This document shows, in pieces, positions 1 to 13,493 of a stretch of 64,000 nucleotides of DNA; position 1 is the stretch's first letter; each line of letters begins with the position of its first letter. Source of the DNA: Ifrita kowaldi (taxonomy: Eukaryota; Chordata; Aves; Passeriformes; Cinclosomatidae); NCBI GenBank assembly GCA_013398055.1, contig VZRS01000327.1, positions 187,625-251,624 on the forward strand, in the 5' to 3' direction. The position numbers were made by a program, and so were the translations under genes. The notes under the pieces are model-generated. The model worked only from the letters and a program-made list of their open reading frames with translations. It was not told the DNA's origin and did no database searches.

Positions 1-2358
1 ATAAAGCAACCTGGAGTTTGTGTAACCTCTGCAGTAATTTTTCTAAGTGATAGCTGGTTCTGAAGATCTGGATAATGAAATAGCAGTCTGGTACATGCCA
101 AATTTCAGTGTATTTGCTTTCATAAATCCCATTTTCTACAAAAGGCAAACAGTCTTTTACCTTTGATAGCTTTCACTCTGCCTGAAGGCAAACTTACATC
201 ACACAAACTGTAGTCACTTCACAGCTCATAGCCCTTTCTCATAAATCACATGATCTTTCCAAAGTATCCTCCAGTTCTGCCACTATTGGTTGCCAAGAAA
301 CAAGAAAAAAAAAAAGAAGAAACAAGCAAACCATAAAACAAAACCAGGAAGAAAAAAATTCAGAGTCAGTTGATCAGAAAAAGGGCCCTTGCATTTTAAG
401 AGCTGGATAAACAGACAACATAATCTTTATCAGGGCAAGCTCTATGAAACAAGAAGCTATGAGAGAAGGGCAGGGAAGCCAAAATGATGGTTTGAAATTA
501 AACACATCATCCAAACATTTCTATCCCCCTCTTAAGGTATAATTCAACCAACCAGGTCCTATTTGTGCTCCGCAGCTGGTTTGTGACTCGTCACCTGCTG
601 GACCTCAACTGGCTTGAAATCTCTGGAGTCAAAATTCTGCAGTTGCTGCTCTCCAGCTGCACGGGTTTGAGGAACTCTCCAAACATAAGCTCGGGTGGCT
701 CCTCCAACCGAAACTCACATTCCAAATGCAGGAAGGCAAAGGGCCAGCCAGATTTCTGAGCACCTCTCTGCAGCATAAACATGCTTCCTAAATCCTCAAG
801 AGGCTGTAAGCCTTCTGCTTTCCAGCTCTTCAGATAGCAGACACAAGAACAGCATAAACACACCACTGATGCAAAGGAGTTCTGCACAGACCTTTTGGCC
901 AGAGCATAACTTTTACCTTAGAAAGTAAAGAGAGGGACAGGAGTTCTGCATGTTGATCAAGCTCATTTTCCTTTGATGGTCAGAAAGTTAGTATGTTTTT
1001 GAGAGCTGAGGTGCTAATGGCTGTTAATATGCACCACAGACTCCAGCCCACCGTGCTGCAACATCAGCATTTCCCCTTGCCCAGCATTCTCTGGGACAAA
1101 ATCCCTACTCTTGCCCCTGCCTTCTGCTGCTTCACTAACCAACCCCACTCAGAGACAGCAAACATATCAGTGTTTCTAAGAACGAGAGAGAAGATTCCAG
1201 GAACAGTGACCATAGGCAGATGTTGGAGCCAGAGCTTATTTTCTGTTCTCCTGCTGCAGTGCTGGCAATAGATGAGTTTTCATGGCTACAGCATGAGAAA
1301 GAAGAAGAAAAAAAAGGAAAAGATGTATTCTAACCAAGATCCAGAGTAAAAGGTATCAGGAGGAGTTTGTTTTCTTGGCATTCTCACTCCGTTCCAGTAA
1401 GATCAGGATGTTTGCCCTACTATCTACTAATAAGTCTGGACAAACAGCTTTGTCTGCACCTCAGCTGACTTCAACACAAGGGAAGCCGTTTCAAATCCCA
1501 GTTGCAAACACCTATAGCTTAATGGCTTCCCATTCTCCTTAGCCCAGGACAGAGGCATTGTAAAGCAAATGAGTATATTATACTCATTATATATATATCA
1601 TAAGTATTCTCACTTAAATGACAAGACACTGTCAATTGTCAACCAGCAACTGCCCAGACAGATTCTGGACATCTGTCGAGGAAGGTGCCCATTCTCCTGG
1701 AATATGCAAACGGTTTGTTAGACTTTCGGAGGTCATGTCTGAATGTGTATGGAACTGCTTCTACACCATAAGGGCACCCATCAGCTCAGACAAAGGGAAG
1801 ATTTCCAGAGAAAACAGGGGCATGTAGGAAGAAAGAGATGGGAAAGATACCTGTCACTACTTCACCTGAAAGGGGCTCAAATTTTGCTTTCCTTAACGTG
1901 GATTAGAAATTGGAATTGAGTATAAACTAAAATAACAGTATTTCCAGTGTCACTGGCCAGGATTAGCCCTGTGTTAGACTTATACAGAATTATATTATAG
2001 ACTGAATAAGCACAGAATCTGTTTGGTGCAAGTATTTAGATCACTAAGCAATAGGCACCTCAAATTCATTATCCTCCCCTGAAAAATAAGAGTTTAAAAG
2101 GAAAAAGAGCGGCTGTAAACTGGATGAAAAAGATGTTTGCGTTAGAATTAATGTTAGCATTCCCACGGGAATGGGACCACAAAGGCTTTGCAAATCTCAA
2201 TGAAGGGAAAGGGTATTGTGCTTTTCAGCAGAAAATGATGATCTTTCACCCACTTGAGAAGCACATAATACAGTGCAGACATAACTCCATTCATCTGTCT
2301 GGAATTAATTGCTTTACATAAAGTCCAGCAAACAACTGGACTGCCAAACAAATCTTAC
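1..2358 (-). other. SLC22A5 intron 5 (part)
   Basis: No repeat or recognised exon. An open frame at about 595-767 on the minus strand has possible splice sites but weak support and is listed as a finding. Confidence 0.6.
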
Positions 2359-5300
2359 CTCACTAGGGTCAAGTATTACATCTGGGGCTGTAATGCCATT
2401 AGTTTTTGCAGCTTTTCGGATGATGTCTTCTGCCTCCTGAAACCTCCCCTGTGAGATCAACCACCGTGGAGATTCCGGAATGACCCTGCAGAGACGGTTC
2501 AGGATAACAAGCCTGCATTTCCATAGAAAGCACTGCTGAAGGCACCAATACACATTGCTCCAGGCAGGAAGATCTCCAAACATGCCACATCTTGCAGAAA
2601 TTAGTGCAGTGACAACAGAAATCAGATTTACAAGAGCAGACTAGTGTACGGAACAAGACCAGACTAATATGCCCTTATGGATTTCAGAAGCGCTGAAGGA
2701 ATTAGCAGCGACTCAGAAAAAAGAGCAATCCAAACATTCAAAGTAAGGGAAAACAGATTAATTAAAGAAATGCAGAAATGTGAACACACAAGCAGCACGC
2801 TGTACGTTACGAAGCATATCCTTAGAGGCTAACTGTTGCCCTGAGTTTTGCAGTCCTTCGATGTTTTTCATTCCTGTAATAGAATTCTCATGCACTTTCT
2901 GTAAACATAGCCATGTTTTGCTAACCATTCCTTATTGTTTTCATTCTTTCTCCTAAAGCGGAGAGGTTTGATGAGCTTTTCCTTTGACCAGTGTGATTGA
3001 AGGGTGGTAACCTCATCCTCCAATCCACGGTGGTTTCTAAGAACATATACATATAACTAAATAAACAAGCTTGGGGCTTTTTGGCCCTAGCGTCCTGTCC
3101 TGATGGAGCTGAGTCTGCATGGTTCTTTTCGTGTCCAAGTGCGACAGCTAACATATATAAAATTAGTAACTGTAAATTCTGTCACAGCAAAGCAAGTCAG
3201 AGAGCAGAATTCCCCAGCCGTTCGATTGTATAAGAACCCGGATGGAAGCACAAACACAACTGCTACTGTAAGTGAAGGAACACCACCACCACGTGGACTA
3301 TTTCAGCTTTACATGCCACCCAAAAGTAGTATTTTAACAACTACAGAAGAAAACACGGAAGTCCCACAGCTGTGCAAGTACTGTTTTGTAGTTTGTCATA
3401 TCTGAGTCACCTTACCAATGCCCAGAACAACTGTTTTTTTTCTTCTGCCCTTAATTCACGCCTATATTTAAAAGCCTGTGGATTTCAGTTGGTGCAGAAG
3501 TATGAGTTTTATTGACCATTTTTTGCTTTCTTTGCATCTGCAAGACTTAATTTTACAAAAGCCTATAGAAAATGAAGAGTAGGTTTTTCGGGCATCAGTC
3601 AGATCACATACAACGCCATGGACTGGCAGCTAAATGACTGGGAGAGTAAAGGACACAACATCCATTCTTCACCCACCCATTCCTGAATTTCATTAGCTGG
3701 AAGTGATCTTAAAAATCACTGGACAGGACCTTCTAAAGACTACAGTCTTGTAAGTTAGTTATACTCACCACCAGAGTGGGATGCAGAGCAGCCCAGGCAG
3801 GGTGAGAGCCAGCAGCAGCATCCGCCAGTCTCGGATGAAGAAAGCAAACAGAGGAAGCAACATGTAACCAAATGCGTAAAATATGCACACACCCAGTGTG
3901 CAGAACAGCACACGGATTGATTTGCCAAGGATTTCTGTGCCTGTTCAAAACAGCAAAGGGATTGTTAGCATTTTAACTTAATAGCAACCAAGCAACTTAA
4001 CAAAAATACCCCTAGCAACTGGCTTTGAAATGCACTGCAGAGTTGCAGGATATAGCACTCTGCTGTCCAGTTGGAGAGGCACCACAGAGCTGCTTCATGC
4101 TGTGATCCTGCATCAATGGAGGTAATCACACGTGTAAAAGAATGAGAACTGGGCCACATAACATTTCTGTAGCTCAGTATGTAGGTCATATTTCTGTAAT
4201 TTTATCTTTTTAGAATCTCACATTTTACCTGAGGAGCTGAAATCGCCTGAGATTCTCATCAGTTAACCTTAGCTTGATCTCCAGAATCCTCTCCAGCTTA
4301 TGAAGAGTAACCAGCTTCTTTAAGGAATAATTCAAAGGCGCCTAAATTAAGTTCCCAACCTGTATCATCCTCTAAAAGACTATTTAACCAAGAAACCTCA
4401 GAGTCTTTTGGGGTAGACATATCGAACTCATGTTGGTCGCAAAGACCAGGCTATTGGCAGGGGAATTAAATGCACAAACAAGGGTCAGTGCTCCCCTCTG
4501 AAATGTTATGGGACCTGCAAATCAAAAGACAGAGAAAAAAAATACAATCTTTCTTGTTTCCATGGAAATCAAAGAAGATTCCAGCAGTTGCAGAAGGCTG
4601 TGTGCAGTGAGGTTAGCTAAGCACTGCTTTCCCCCCCTGAACTGTCCTTCCTTGGCTCAAAAGAAATTTATTGCCACCATTTGGTACTTTGGACAGTGAG
4701 GTCACTGAAAATAACATTAATAATTAATTTTTTAAAAAATCTGATATTCATGAGGTAATTCACATTCCCATGATTAAATAAGGTCTTAGGTAGCTTGAAA
4801 GTATACAAAGCAAAAGTCATGATGACATTTAAATTTTTACTATAGGCTGTTTAAAGAAGAGTTTATAAAAATTACTCTACCTATCTTGGTTCTTTTGCAA
4901 CTTTCAAATTAAACAGATATTTAGACCCCAAAATGGACATCAGAAATTCCTGAAAAATCATAGAATCGTGGAATGGTTCGGGCTGGAAGGGACCTTAAAG
5001 ATCATCTAGTTCCAAACCCCAAAAAATCATGTCTCAGATGTCTTATCTCTCCAGCTAGAAGATGGACTTTATTTCAAATAGTCAGGTTCTGGGGTTTTGC
5101 CTCTTTTAGGATGGTCAACCACAAAAATAATTCGAATTGCACCTCTATCAGCTGGAAGTTTCCAAGGAGAAGACAAGTTATCCATGCATGGTGAGGCCAC
5201 ACTCTTAACAGTGTTGCTTGGCAAAACAAATCAACCCTAAGACAGTACTGAAAAGGAGCAGGAAAAGCACAAGATGAAAGGACACACGCAGTGCCCAGCA

Positions 5301-8143
5301 GGACTTTCATACCAAGAACAAATGCTGCCACGTAGTTAGATATCTGTCCCATGCCAACCAGCACAAACAACACTGAAAACATCTCCCAGCTGGTAGAGAA
5401 GACCTGTATGAAACTGAAGCCAGTCTGCATTGCCAGAGTTGCAAACAGCACATTCTTCCTGCCAAACCTTCCATGGACAGATTAAAAAAAGAAAGAGAAG
5501 GGGAAAAAAAATATGATTAAACAACATCATGAATGAAATCTTCAGAAACAGAAAAATAAAATTACTTATATGCATACTTAAGGAGATACAAAACGTCTGC
5601 AAAAAGCAGAGATTTTTGTCAGGAAGTGTCACACAGGCACAACTGTTCTAAATACATTAAAAAAATCACTGGCCAAGAGAAAGTAATATTCCAAAGGCTG
5701 CTAGTTGAGTTGTCTTTAAGTATATGCTGGAACACTATTCCTTTCTTACTGATAGGATGAGCCAGGAAACAAATCATCGGGAACAAGTTACTTAAAGTGC
5801 ATGAGTATCCAATGCTTCTCCTCCTCCAAGGAGCATACAGTCCATGACACAGATCAACACAAAAAAAGAAAAAAAGGAAGGCTTCTGGAAGAGAGGTAAA
5901 ACTCAGATCTGGAAGATGCTATTGGCAGTCAGTGATCCCATGCCACAATCTTCATTCCATTTGGTTTAAAAATGAACAAAATTATGGGATTCTAGAAGAT
6001 CTCCTGATGAAGTATTAAAAAAAAATAAACCCCAAAAACCAAAGAGAAAAGAAATTCAACTAAACTCAACCCATCAAGCTGCTCTAAGAGTGGTTGCTGA
6101 TGTCCTGGCCCAGGCAGCCCCATGCTGCTGGGACAGGACATGCTGAGTGCAGGTTTCACAACTCCACAGTCCAAGTTGACCTGCAGGTCTACAGCTAGTG
6201 CCATGGGCATCAGGCGGGTCACAACACATGAAGAACAGACTGCTACTTGAACCCCCCAAATATTTTGTCAATCTTCATGTCTCAGGCTCACTGCAGGCAG
6301 CAGAACACTGTAGGCAGCCTCAATGGAGCATTCTCCTCATGGAGAGAAGGAGCTCTTGACCATGAGCTTGCTGTCCTTCAGTGGCTACAAGTAACTGGAT
6401 GTGCTGCATTGGTGGCCTCCTCACCTGCATCTGGTGAGGATCTGTGCTACCATGGGAAGCAGCTGCAGGAGACTGCCAGGAGTGTGAAGGTAGGAAGCTC
6501 ATGGACTCCGACATCGGAACAACTCCTGCTTCACCTGCTGGGCAGTCACCATGGGAGACACTCAGGATCCTTGTAACAGACAAGGAGCTCTTTGGAAGGA
6601 AGTACCTGAACCTTCTGAAGCAGTAGCACCAGGAAAAGGTGGTGAGAGATTCCCCCACAGGCAAGAGGGGAATCGCCCCTCACATGGGAGGGCAGCAGGA
6701 AGGCACAGAGCTCTGCCTTGGGATGGGTGACAAGCCAGGTGACATCATGGGTTGGGATTACCAGGGTGGCGGGTGTCTGCTGCAGCCACCTGATCAGAAA
6801 GAAGCAAATAGGGCTTGCTGCAGAGCACCACAAAAAACCTCCTTATGTCCAAAGGCATTGGCCATCATAAGGGCTTCAACCACTCCACGACACGCTGGAA
6901 GGACAAAACCCAGGAGGTTTCTGGAGCTCACCAGTAATGACTTCCTAACATAGATGGCTGAGGAGCTGACAAAAGGAAGACACTGCTACTGCTGCTAGAC
7001 CTCCATGCAAACAAGGGAGAACTCTCTGGGGGTGTGAAGGCTGGCAGTAGCCCGCTGGCTGTGCAATGGTGAAGAGCAGGATCATGAGGCGAGGAACAAA
7101 GCAGAAGGCAGGATCTCAGAGAGAGCAAACACTGGCCTACCCAGGGACTTTTCTGGAAAAAAACCACGACATACAGCTTTGGAGAGAAGTACAGGAGGCC
7201 TGGTTGATTTTTAAAGACCACTGTCTCTGAGCTCAAGACTGGTCCAACCTGACAGGAAGGAAACTATGGAAAGGCCCTAAATGATGCCAAAAAGATTTAT
7301 GGCATAGAGATTATGTTTCAATGAAACAGAAACTCTGCAACTATCAGCAAATTAGAGGAGCACATACTGTTCTCAGGGAATCAGGAAGACAGCACACAAT
7401 GCATTGCACAGCAAATCCCAGGAGAGAATCAGAAAAACTGAGCTTTACAAAATACAAACAACTGGTGGCACCACAAAAATTAATGTTGTCTTCCTTCTTT
7501 TTTAACATTTGTACCTATAAACAAGAAAGTCGTGTTTCTCTGGCGTACAGCTGAACAGCATTTATGCTTTGGAGCTTCCACAAACACAGATCATTGGACT
7601 TCAATGCTATATTTGATAATAAGAAAGAGAAGCTGTAGCTGCTTATAAAAAGAGAAATCCCAATTTGACCTAAAAAAAAAGGAAAACAAGCCTCAGGGAT
7701 CCCTCTGAACATAGTCCAAAATAGAAGAGAATGTCATTGATCTGATTTTTCCAGACAAAACTTATCTCCCACATCTGTTTTCTGGCATAAAACCAGTTTG
7801 CTCTAGAGTGATTTTGTTGAAAGAACAAACAGATATAGACAACACCGAGTAACAATCTTTGTAACATTCTGTTCTAGTTCAGGACATTTTTCTACACACT
7901 CTGTATTCACTCAGGTTAGACAGTCACAGAACAAAGACACGTTAGTGGTTGCAGAAAGACACTTGTAGGAAAGTTGACAGACAAGAACTGCCTACAAATG
8001 AGCATCAAAGAGACAGCAGCTCTGGTGTATATACTTTACTTGTCTGAGAGCTGTCCTGAGATGAAAGATCCGAGCAGGACACCCACAAAGAACAGGGAGG
8101 TGCTCAGAGGTCCCTTCCAGTCGTTGGCACATACGAGATTCCA
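1..8143 (-). CDS. SLC22A5: SLC22A5 (OCTN2) gene, partial: exons 2-5
   Basis: Coding exons seen: 8143-8040, 5467-5313, 3940-3769 and 2485-2359, of 104, 155, 172 and 127 nt, the same lengths and phases as SLC22A4 exons 2-5. They join in frame without stops to codons 132-317. The family role is Na+-dependent high-affinity L-carnitine uptake at the plasma membrane. SLC22A5 is preferred because it is the second OCTN downstream of PDLIM4 and has OCTN2-like residues: SNYVAAFVLG, IFYAFGYM and a DPSE ending of exon 5. Exon 1 is absent, probably lost at the N at 16560. Exons 6-10 should lie left of position 1; I see no exon 6 in 1-2358. Confidence 0.9.
2359..2485 (-). CDS. SLC22A5: SLC22A5 exon 5: PESPRWL motif
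   Basis: 127 nt, from VIPESPRWLISQGRFQEAED to DVILDPSE before donor GTAAGA. It follows an in-frame acceptor CTGCAG. This is the last SLC22A5 exon in the window. Confidence 0.94.
3769..3940 (-). CDS. SLC22A5: SLC22A5 exon 4: helices 5 and 6, GTEILGKS motif
   Basis: 172 nt, reading (G)TEILGKSIRVLFCTLGVC, then IFYAFGYMLLPLFAFFIRDW, and ending CIPLW(W) before donor GTGAGT. The frame is open. IFYAFGYM matches OCTN2; SLC22A4 here has IFFAIGYM. Confidence 0.94.
4957..5022 (-). mobile_element. CR1 LINE 3' tail, short
   Basis: Minus-oriented: TCATAGAATCGTGGAATGGT, CGGGCTGGAAGGGACCTTAA and AGATCATCTAGTTCCAA form the 3'-terminal part of CR1. Confidence 0.88.
5313..5467 (-). CDS. SLC22A5: SLC22A5 exon 3: helices 3 and 4
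   Basis: 155 nt, beginning FGRKNVLFATLAMQTGF and ending ISNYVAAFVL(G) before donor GTATGA. The frame is open throughout. The VAAFVLG ending is typical of OCTN2. Confidence 0.94.
5468..8039 (-). other. SLC22A5 intron 2, with decayed LINE sequence
   Basis: The stretch from about 6050 to 7290 is richer in GC than its flanks and reads like an old, mutated insertion on the plus strand. Only the part at 7186-7281 can be tied to CR1. Confidence 0.5.
7186..7281 (+). mobile_element. Decayed CR1 ORF2 (reverse-transcriptase ORF) fragment
   Basis: Plus-strand frame at 7186 translates as EVQEAWLIFKDHCL, stop, AQDWSN. This resembles the segment after the endonuclease domain in CR1 ORF2 (form E.W..FKDH.LQAQ..S). 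The in-frame stop and short match show an old dead copy. Surrounding DNA (about 6050-7290) may be part of the same insertion. Confidence 0.45.
8040..8143 (-). CDS. SLC22A5: SLC22A5 exon 2: helix 2
   Basis: 104 nt, starting WNLVCANDWKGPLSTSL after acceptor CTGCAG and ending GQLSD plus AA. The donor is CAA|GTAAAG, with A instead of G at the last exon base, slightly weaker than usual. Joined to exon 3 the loop reads GQLSDKFGRKN, with lysine at 166 where SLC22A4 has arginine. Confidence 0.94.
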
Positions 8144-8233
8144 CTGCAGGGAGAGAGAATTGGAAAGTCTTTTAATAAACAGGATTTCCCCTCCCTCCTA
8201 AACTCTGCTGAGCTGGGTTGGGAAGGAGTGAGA

Positions 8234-8525
8234 ACAGAATTACAGAACGGTTTGGGCTGGAAGGGGCCTTAAGGACCATCTCATTCCAACCCCCTGCTAT
8301 GGGCAGGGACACCTTCCACTAGACCAGGTTGCTCCAAGCCCCATCCAACCTGGCCTTGAACACTTCCAGGGATGGGGCAGCCACAGCTTCTCTGGACAAC
8401 CTGTGCCAGGGCCTCATGACCCTCACAGGGAAGAATTCCTTCCTAATATTCAATATAACCCTGCCCTCTGTCAGTACGAAGTCATTCCCCCTTGTCTTGT
8501 CACTGCATGACCTTGTAAATAGTTC
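8234..8525 (-). mobile_element. CR1 LINE 3' fragment
   Basis: Minus-oriented, almost 300 nt: CAGAACGGTTTGGGCTGGAA, GACACCTTCCACTAGACCAG, TTCCAGGGATGGGGCAGCCA and CATTCCCCCTTGTCTTGTCA. It begins less than 100 nt upstream of SLC22A5 exon 2. Confidence 0.93.
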
Positions 8526-11500
8526 CCTAACTTGATTTCCCTGCATATAGTAATGTTTCCTACTAAAAATTCACAAATTTAAGAAAAATTGAACTATTGA
8601 AACAAGAATATAGAATGAAAGAGCCTCTTTATTACATTTTAATATGGTTTTGAGAGACAGGAGACTGCTCATTCTTCACTGGAAATCTAACTAACCTCAG
8701 TTAGAATCTTCGGAATACAAATCGAAATATACACCAACCAAACAAAGATTTCAAAAATTAAAACAAAAATGAGGAATAAAAGGAAATATTTATTAAATAA
8801 AGTCTTCAATAGTTTTCAAGCTCCTACCCAGTTCAGTCAGATGTTTTTGAAACAGCACTCATGTTATTTTTCCATCTACATAAACAACTATTATTAAAAG
8901 ATTCTTAGTTCTGTTTTGGTTGTCTGGGGGGAAAAAGTGTGTAAATATTAGAAGAAAGGACAAAACCCAGCAGGGATCCCTCATCCCCTCCTTCACAGCA
9001 GTGTTGTGACTGGAGGAGTTCCCAGAACTCTCCCAGTACCTGCTACCAGAGGGCAGGTGCTGCAGCCCATGCAGGAGAGGAATTGGAAGGCAGCAGATGT
9101 TTCTGATGTGAGACCAAACCCTCCTGACCTTAGTTATTCAAACAGCTCCCTCAAGGCCCCTTCTGATGTTTTAGCAATGGAAAATTTTATGTTTTAATCT
9201 GTATTAAAAAGGCTGCAATTAAACCTGAATAATTAATCCTCCTTGTCTCCCAATTACAAATAATTCAGTGTATTTTTTTTCAAATTGTACTGGAACACCC
9301 TTCAATGCTTTGATCTGCTCCATAAGAAATGCAGTTGCTGTGTGTCCCAGCTCCCCCATCCATCTCATCCGTAGTCCTGCATGTGGGACTGCTGGTGTTC
9401 TGCTGTCTGCCAGCCCCAGCTCCTCAGCACTAAGCCTTTGACTCCAGGAATCTCACAGCCCTCAGCCTGTTAACAGTCATGCTACAACTACATCCTAGTC
9501 CATGTTTTAAGGCTGGAGGATCACTTAAAACTATGCACAGAATGAACAACACCAGCAATGGCCTTCCACTGCCAGATCCCTGTGTCAAAATGCAACTGAG
9601 CCATCACTTATTTAATGGAATAGCATCCAGTTTTGAATTAGAACTGGGAACTGTTCCAGAGATGAATTACGGTCATTCACACAGGCTGCACTCCCATCGG
9701 CAGTCTAACTTCAGCTGCCAGCCCTTACACTATCTTATATTTATGAGTCATCATAATTATTATTTTTAAGGTCAAAATGCACCTTTTTCCAATCTGTAAC
9801 TGTATTCAGGTCATTTCACAACCTCTCCATTCATAAATCTGTTTGTGGTTTTATGTCTGTAAAATCTCTCCATCTATCAGATTTCATAACCCTCAACATT
9901 TCTTCCCCAGACCTTTCCAGCTTCACAGCACCTGAAGCTCAGGTACCAGCACTCCAGGCAGTGCTCCAGTACATCCCACCAACACCATCAATTAAGCATC
10001 ACTACAGAAGTTCCTTCCAGAACTGTGGCTTTCTAATGTGTTAACAAATGTATCCCACTTATGGTAAGGAACTGAACTTACTATAGTTATCAATATAATT
10101 TAGATTATGAACTATAACTAACATTTCTAGTTAAATCTGTATTATTCAACAAAAGCTGTACTTCATTATAGATTAAAGAAATTTTGAGCCTTTCTGTGAT
10201 GACCACAGAGGCTAAGCCAGCTAGGAAGCTTCAGTAAAATATACATGGCAACTTGGAAATACCAGCAAATGATTGTTATCAAATTTATAATTTATTTAGG
10301 CCAAAGGTTTCAGTGGTTATAATATGCCTTTATATTGATAACACCTACCAGAGAAACAAACACCACAAATACAAATCCTGCTGTTATAAATACTTGCCTA
10401 CTCACAAAAAGTTATCTTTGTATCAACTACTGAAGTCAGACATCCTCAATAACAGAACTAAAATCTTTCTTGGTGATTAATCTGTCATTATTAAATAGGT
10501 CATTATTTTCCAGCTGACCACCCTGTGCCTGTGAGTCCACCATCTCCTTTCATCTGTCCTACACCCTGCACTTTGGCACAAGGCTTGCACAACACTTGGA
10601 TTTCCAGACACTGGCATGTTTGTGTTCTGTAACAAACGTTTTCTTCAGATCACGGAGGTGGAGACCTTTCTTGGAAAAGTTCATGGTGTTAAAACGTTGA
10701 GCACAGCTCTGCCAAAACATTCTTGCATTATACTGGGCATTCAAATGTGGCAATGATTACCAGCTTGCTTTTCTGGCCTCTCTGTTAAAGCATGGTGAGG
10801 AGCTGTCATGCTGAAGACCACTTGAAATGGGCACCAAAGTGAACTTCAACACCAAATTTCCAAGTAGAACTACCTTGGTTGTACAATACCAGTTATTTAC
10901 AGACTCCACAGAAGCACAACAACTAGAACAAAGGGATTTTAAGGTCCATTACCCTTTGCCCCAGTAAATAAATGTCAAAGTCTTCAACTTATTAATGACA
11001 CACCTATAAGTTCTATTATATTGCTTGTCAGTGATGATGACATCAGCCTTCCAGAATCATTTTGCAACCATATCCTTCCCTCAGCTGCACACTGTCCAAG
11101 AGGAAGTCACCAAAGCATCACTGCTAGAAGACCAGCATGGAAAAGAGCAAGTGTCCTAGGAATAGTTACTAATTAAACCCTGCTGCTGGCAGTGCTGTTT
11201 GGACACAGCATACCATGACCCAGTGCTCTAAAATCATGTGCTATTTTCACTTCTTAGTATCCTTTGAACGAGCCTGCTAGCTGTGACAGCCCTTGCCCCA
11301 GTGAACAAGATAAGTTTAACCTTGGCAAGGTATCTGGGCTTCAAACGGGAGAAAAACATTTCTGCTCTGTTTTCAAAGAGCAGCTGCTGATGTTGTGAAG
11401 CATTGAGCTGCTCAACGTTGGTACCCAATGGAACAGAGCATTCTTGCTCTATTTTGTTATAACTTTAGGACATCCTCTGCTGCAGTTTAAACTTGTCTTC

Positions 11501-13375
11501 TTACTCATCTTACAGATATTTTGTGATTTTTGTACTTCCCAGGCAATTCATCAGGTTTGGGTGATGTCTGTCAGCAGCCTCACACCCAGCATAAATGATC
11601 ACTTGTGCACAGGAGTTGAGGTGTGCTTATGCACCTCTGTAAGCAGATTCCTGGCTGATGACAGTTGCTGGTGAGGACAGCTGGGAAGAGGGGATGGAGA
11701 AAAGAGGACAGGCTATGGACATGGCCAGGAATGTGGACAGCTTGGGTTAGAAGGCAGGGGGACCAAAAAGGAGAGGGACTGAAGCAGTTGCTTCTCAAGC
11801 ACAGGTTTGGGGCCTGAGTATGAAACAGTCCCAGGCACTTACAGTCATCACTTACACACCTCTCTAGGAGAGCACTTTCCAAATTCTGCTTCATCTCTTA
11901 CATGCCAGCTGCTTGGAACCATGTCTCCAAATTCTTTGCTATAAAGGCAAGCCCAGTGAGAAAACTGAGAATAAAAACTCCATAAATTATTCCCTCAGAT
12001 CTCCTCCCTCCCACAAACTCAAGACCCTTCCCTTACAAGACCCTAATGCCATTACAAGAACCCTAAACAAAGCTGGACTGTGACAAATACAAAACTTCAA
12101 GAGCCTCACTTGGTTATACTCCTGTCCTACAAGGAAAAGGCTTATGGGAAAAAAATTTTACAGCTACAAGATACTGTGTCTTCCCACTCCTTTATTTTAT
12201 TTTTTTAAACTCTTTTCCTGTCTTGCTGAGAATAACATGCATAACTGAAAAATTAAGTGGGTAGTTCCATGTATTAATATTTTCTTTTTAAAAATCAACA
12301 TGTTAGCAAGACTTTTTGAAGCTAGGCCAATACCCTGTATTCTCTCCTTCCATTTGCTCCTCTCACCAAATAGAGGCAGATTCTTCAAAAAATCTCAGTC
12401 TCACAATCAAGTACTGACAATCTTTGATTCTGAATCTGGTTTTGTTTATATCCATACAAGTATTCTCTGCTTACTTGAGAGTGATGAGTGTTATTAAACA
12501 CCCTTTCCTCTAAAAACACATTTGTATATTCCAAATACTTAGAAGTTCTAGACGTTACATTGAAGCTTATTATCTAAAGCAAACAGAAGTCTGTATCTAC
12601 AAAACATACATTCAGCTTGATTTACCCCCTCTAGTTGTTTTACTTTTTTACAGAGATAAAACTTGCATAGAACATGAAGGAAATTGCCAAATATTTTACA
12701 ATTCCAGTGCACAAACTGAAATGTTCCCCATACATCACATTTTTGAGATGGCCGGAGAAAAAGGAAACGGGGCACTACCATCAGCAACTGAGAAGCCTGA
12801 GGTAAGTTTGTATTTAAAAGTAAAGGCGACATAAAGGGAATTTTACCTTGTCACTAACTGTCCACAGTGCCTCTGAAAGAGCACTGTTTCCATTTAACAA
12901 TATCAACTGCAGGCCTATAATTCTTTAATAATACTAATCTTATTTTATGTTGCAATGCCAGAAATACATGTACTTAGTACAATTCTGAACAGTACTGCAC
13001 GATGCTTTTAAAATCATACCTTGAAAAACACAGCATTTTACAAATACCTTTGTATATCTGTCAGACATTCATACTTATTAAATGAAAACTAGACTTTCTT
13101 TTCCTTCTTCTGCCAAGACTAATAATACTAAGCTTTTGTACCTGCAAATCATCTAAAGGTCTTCCCACAGCTTGTTCAGCTCCTAGAGCTGAGAAGTTAT
13201 CAGTATGAACTTCAGCCACAAAGATAAGCAGATATTAACCTACAACAATAAAAAATAAGCACTTGTTTTAAAAGATGATAAATAATGGAGGTGGCTAATG
13301 TTAATGAAGAGTTGGGTGAGAGCTGAACCTGGATGACACAGCGTTGCTTTACAATTCAGCAGCTGGCTTCACTCC

Positions 13376-13493
13376 TGCAACAGCCTGGTCTAGTGGAAGG
13401 TGTCCCTGCCCATGCCAGGGGGGCTGGAATTAGATGATCTTTAAGGTCCCTCCTAACCCAAACCATTCTATGATTCTATGACTCTATAAATTA
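13376..13493 (+). mobile_element. CR1 LINE 3' tail
   Basis: Plus-oriented, short: AGCCTGGTCTAGTGGAAGGT, CTGCCCATGCCAGGGGGGCT and the terminal repeat ATTCTATGATTCTATGACTC. Confidence 0.92.
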
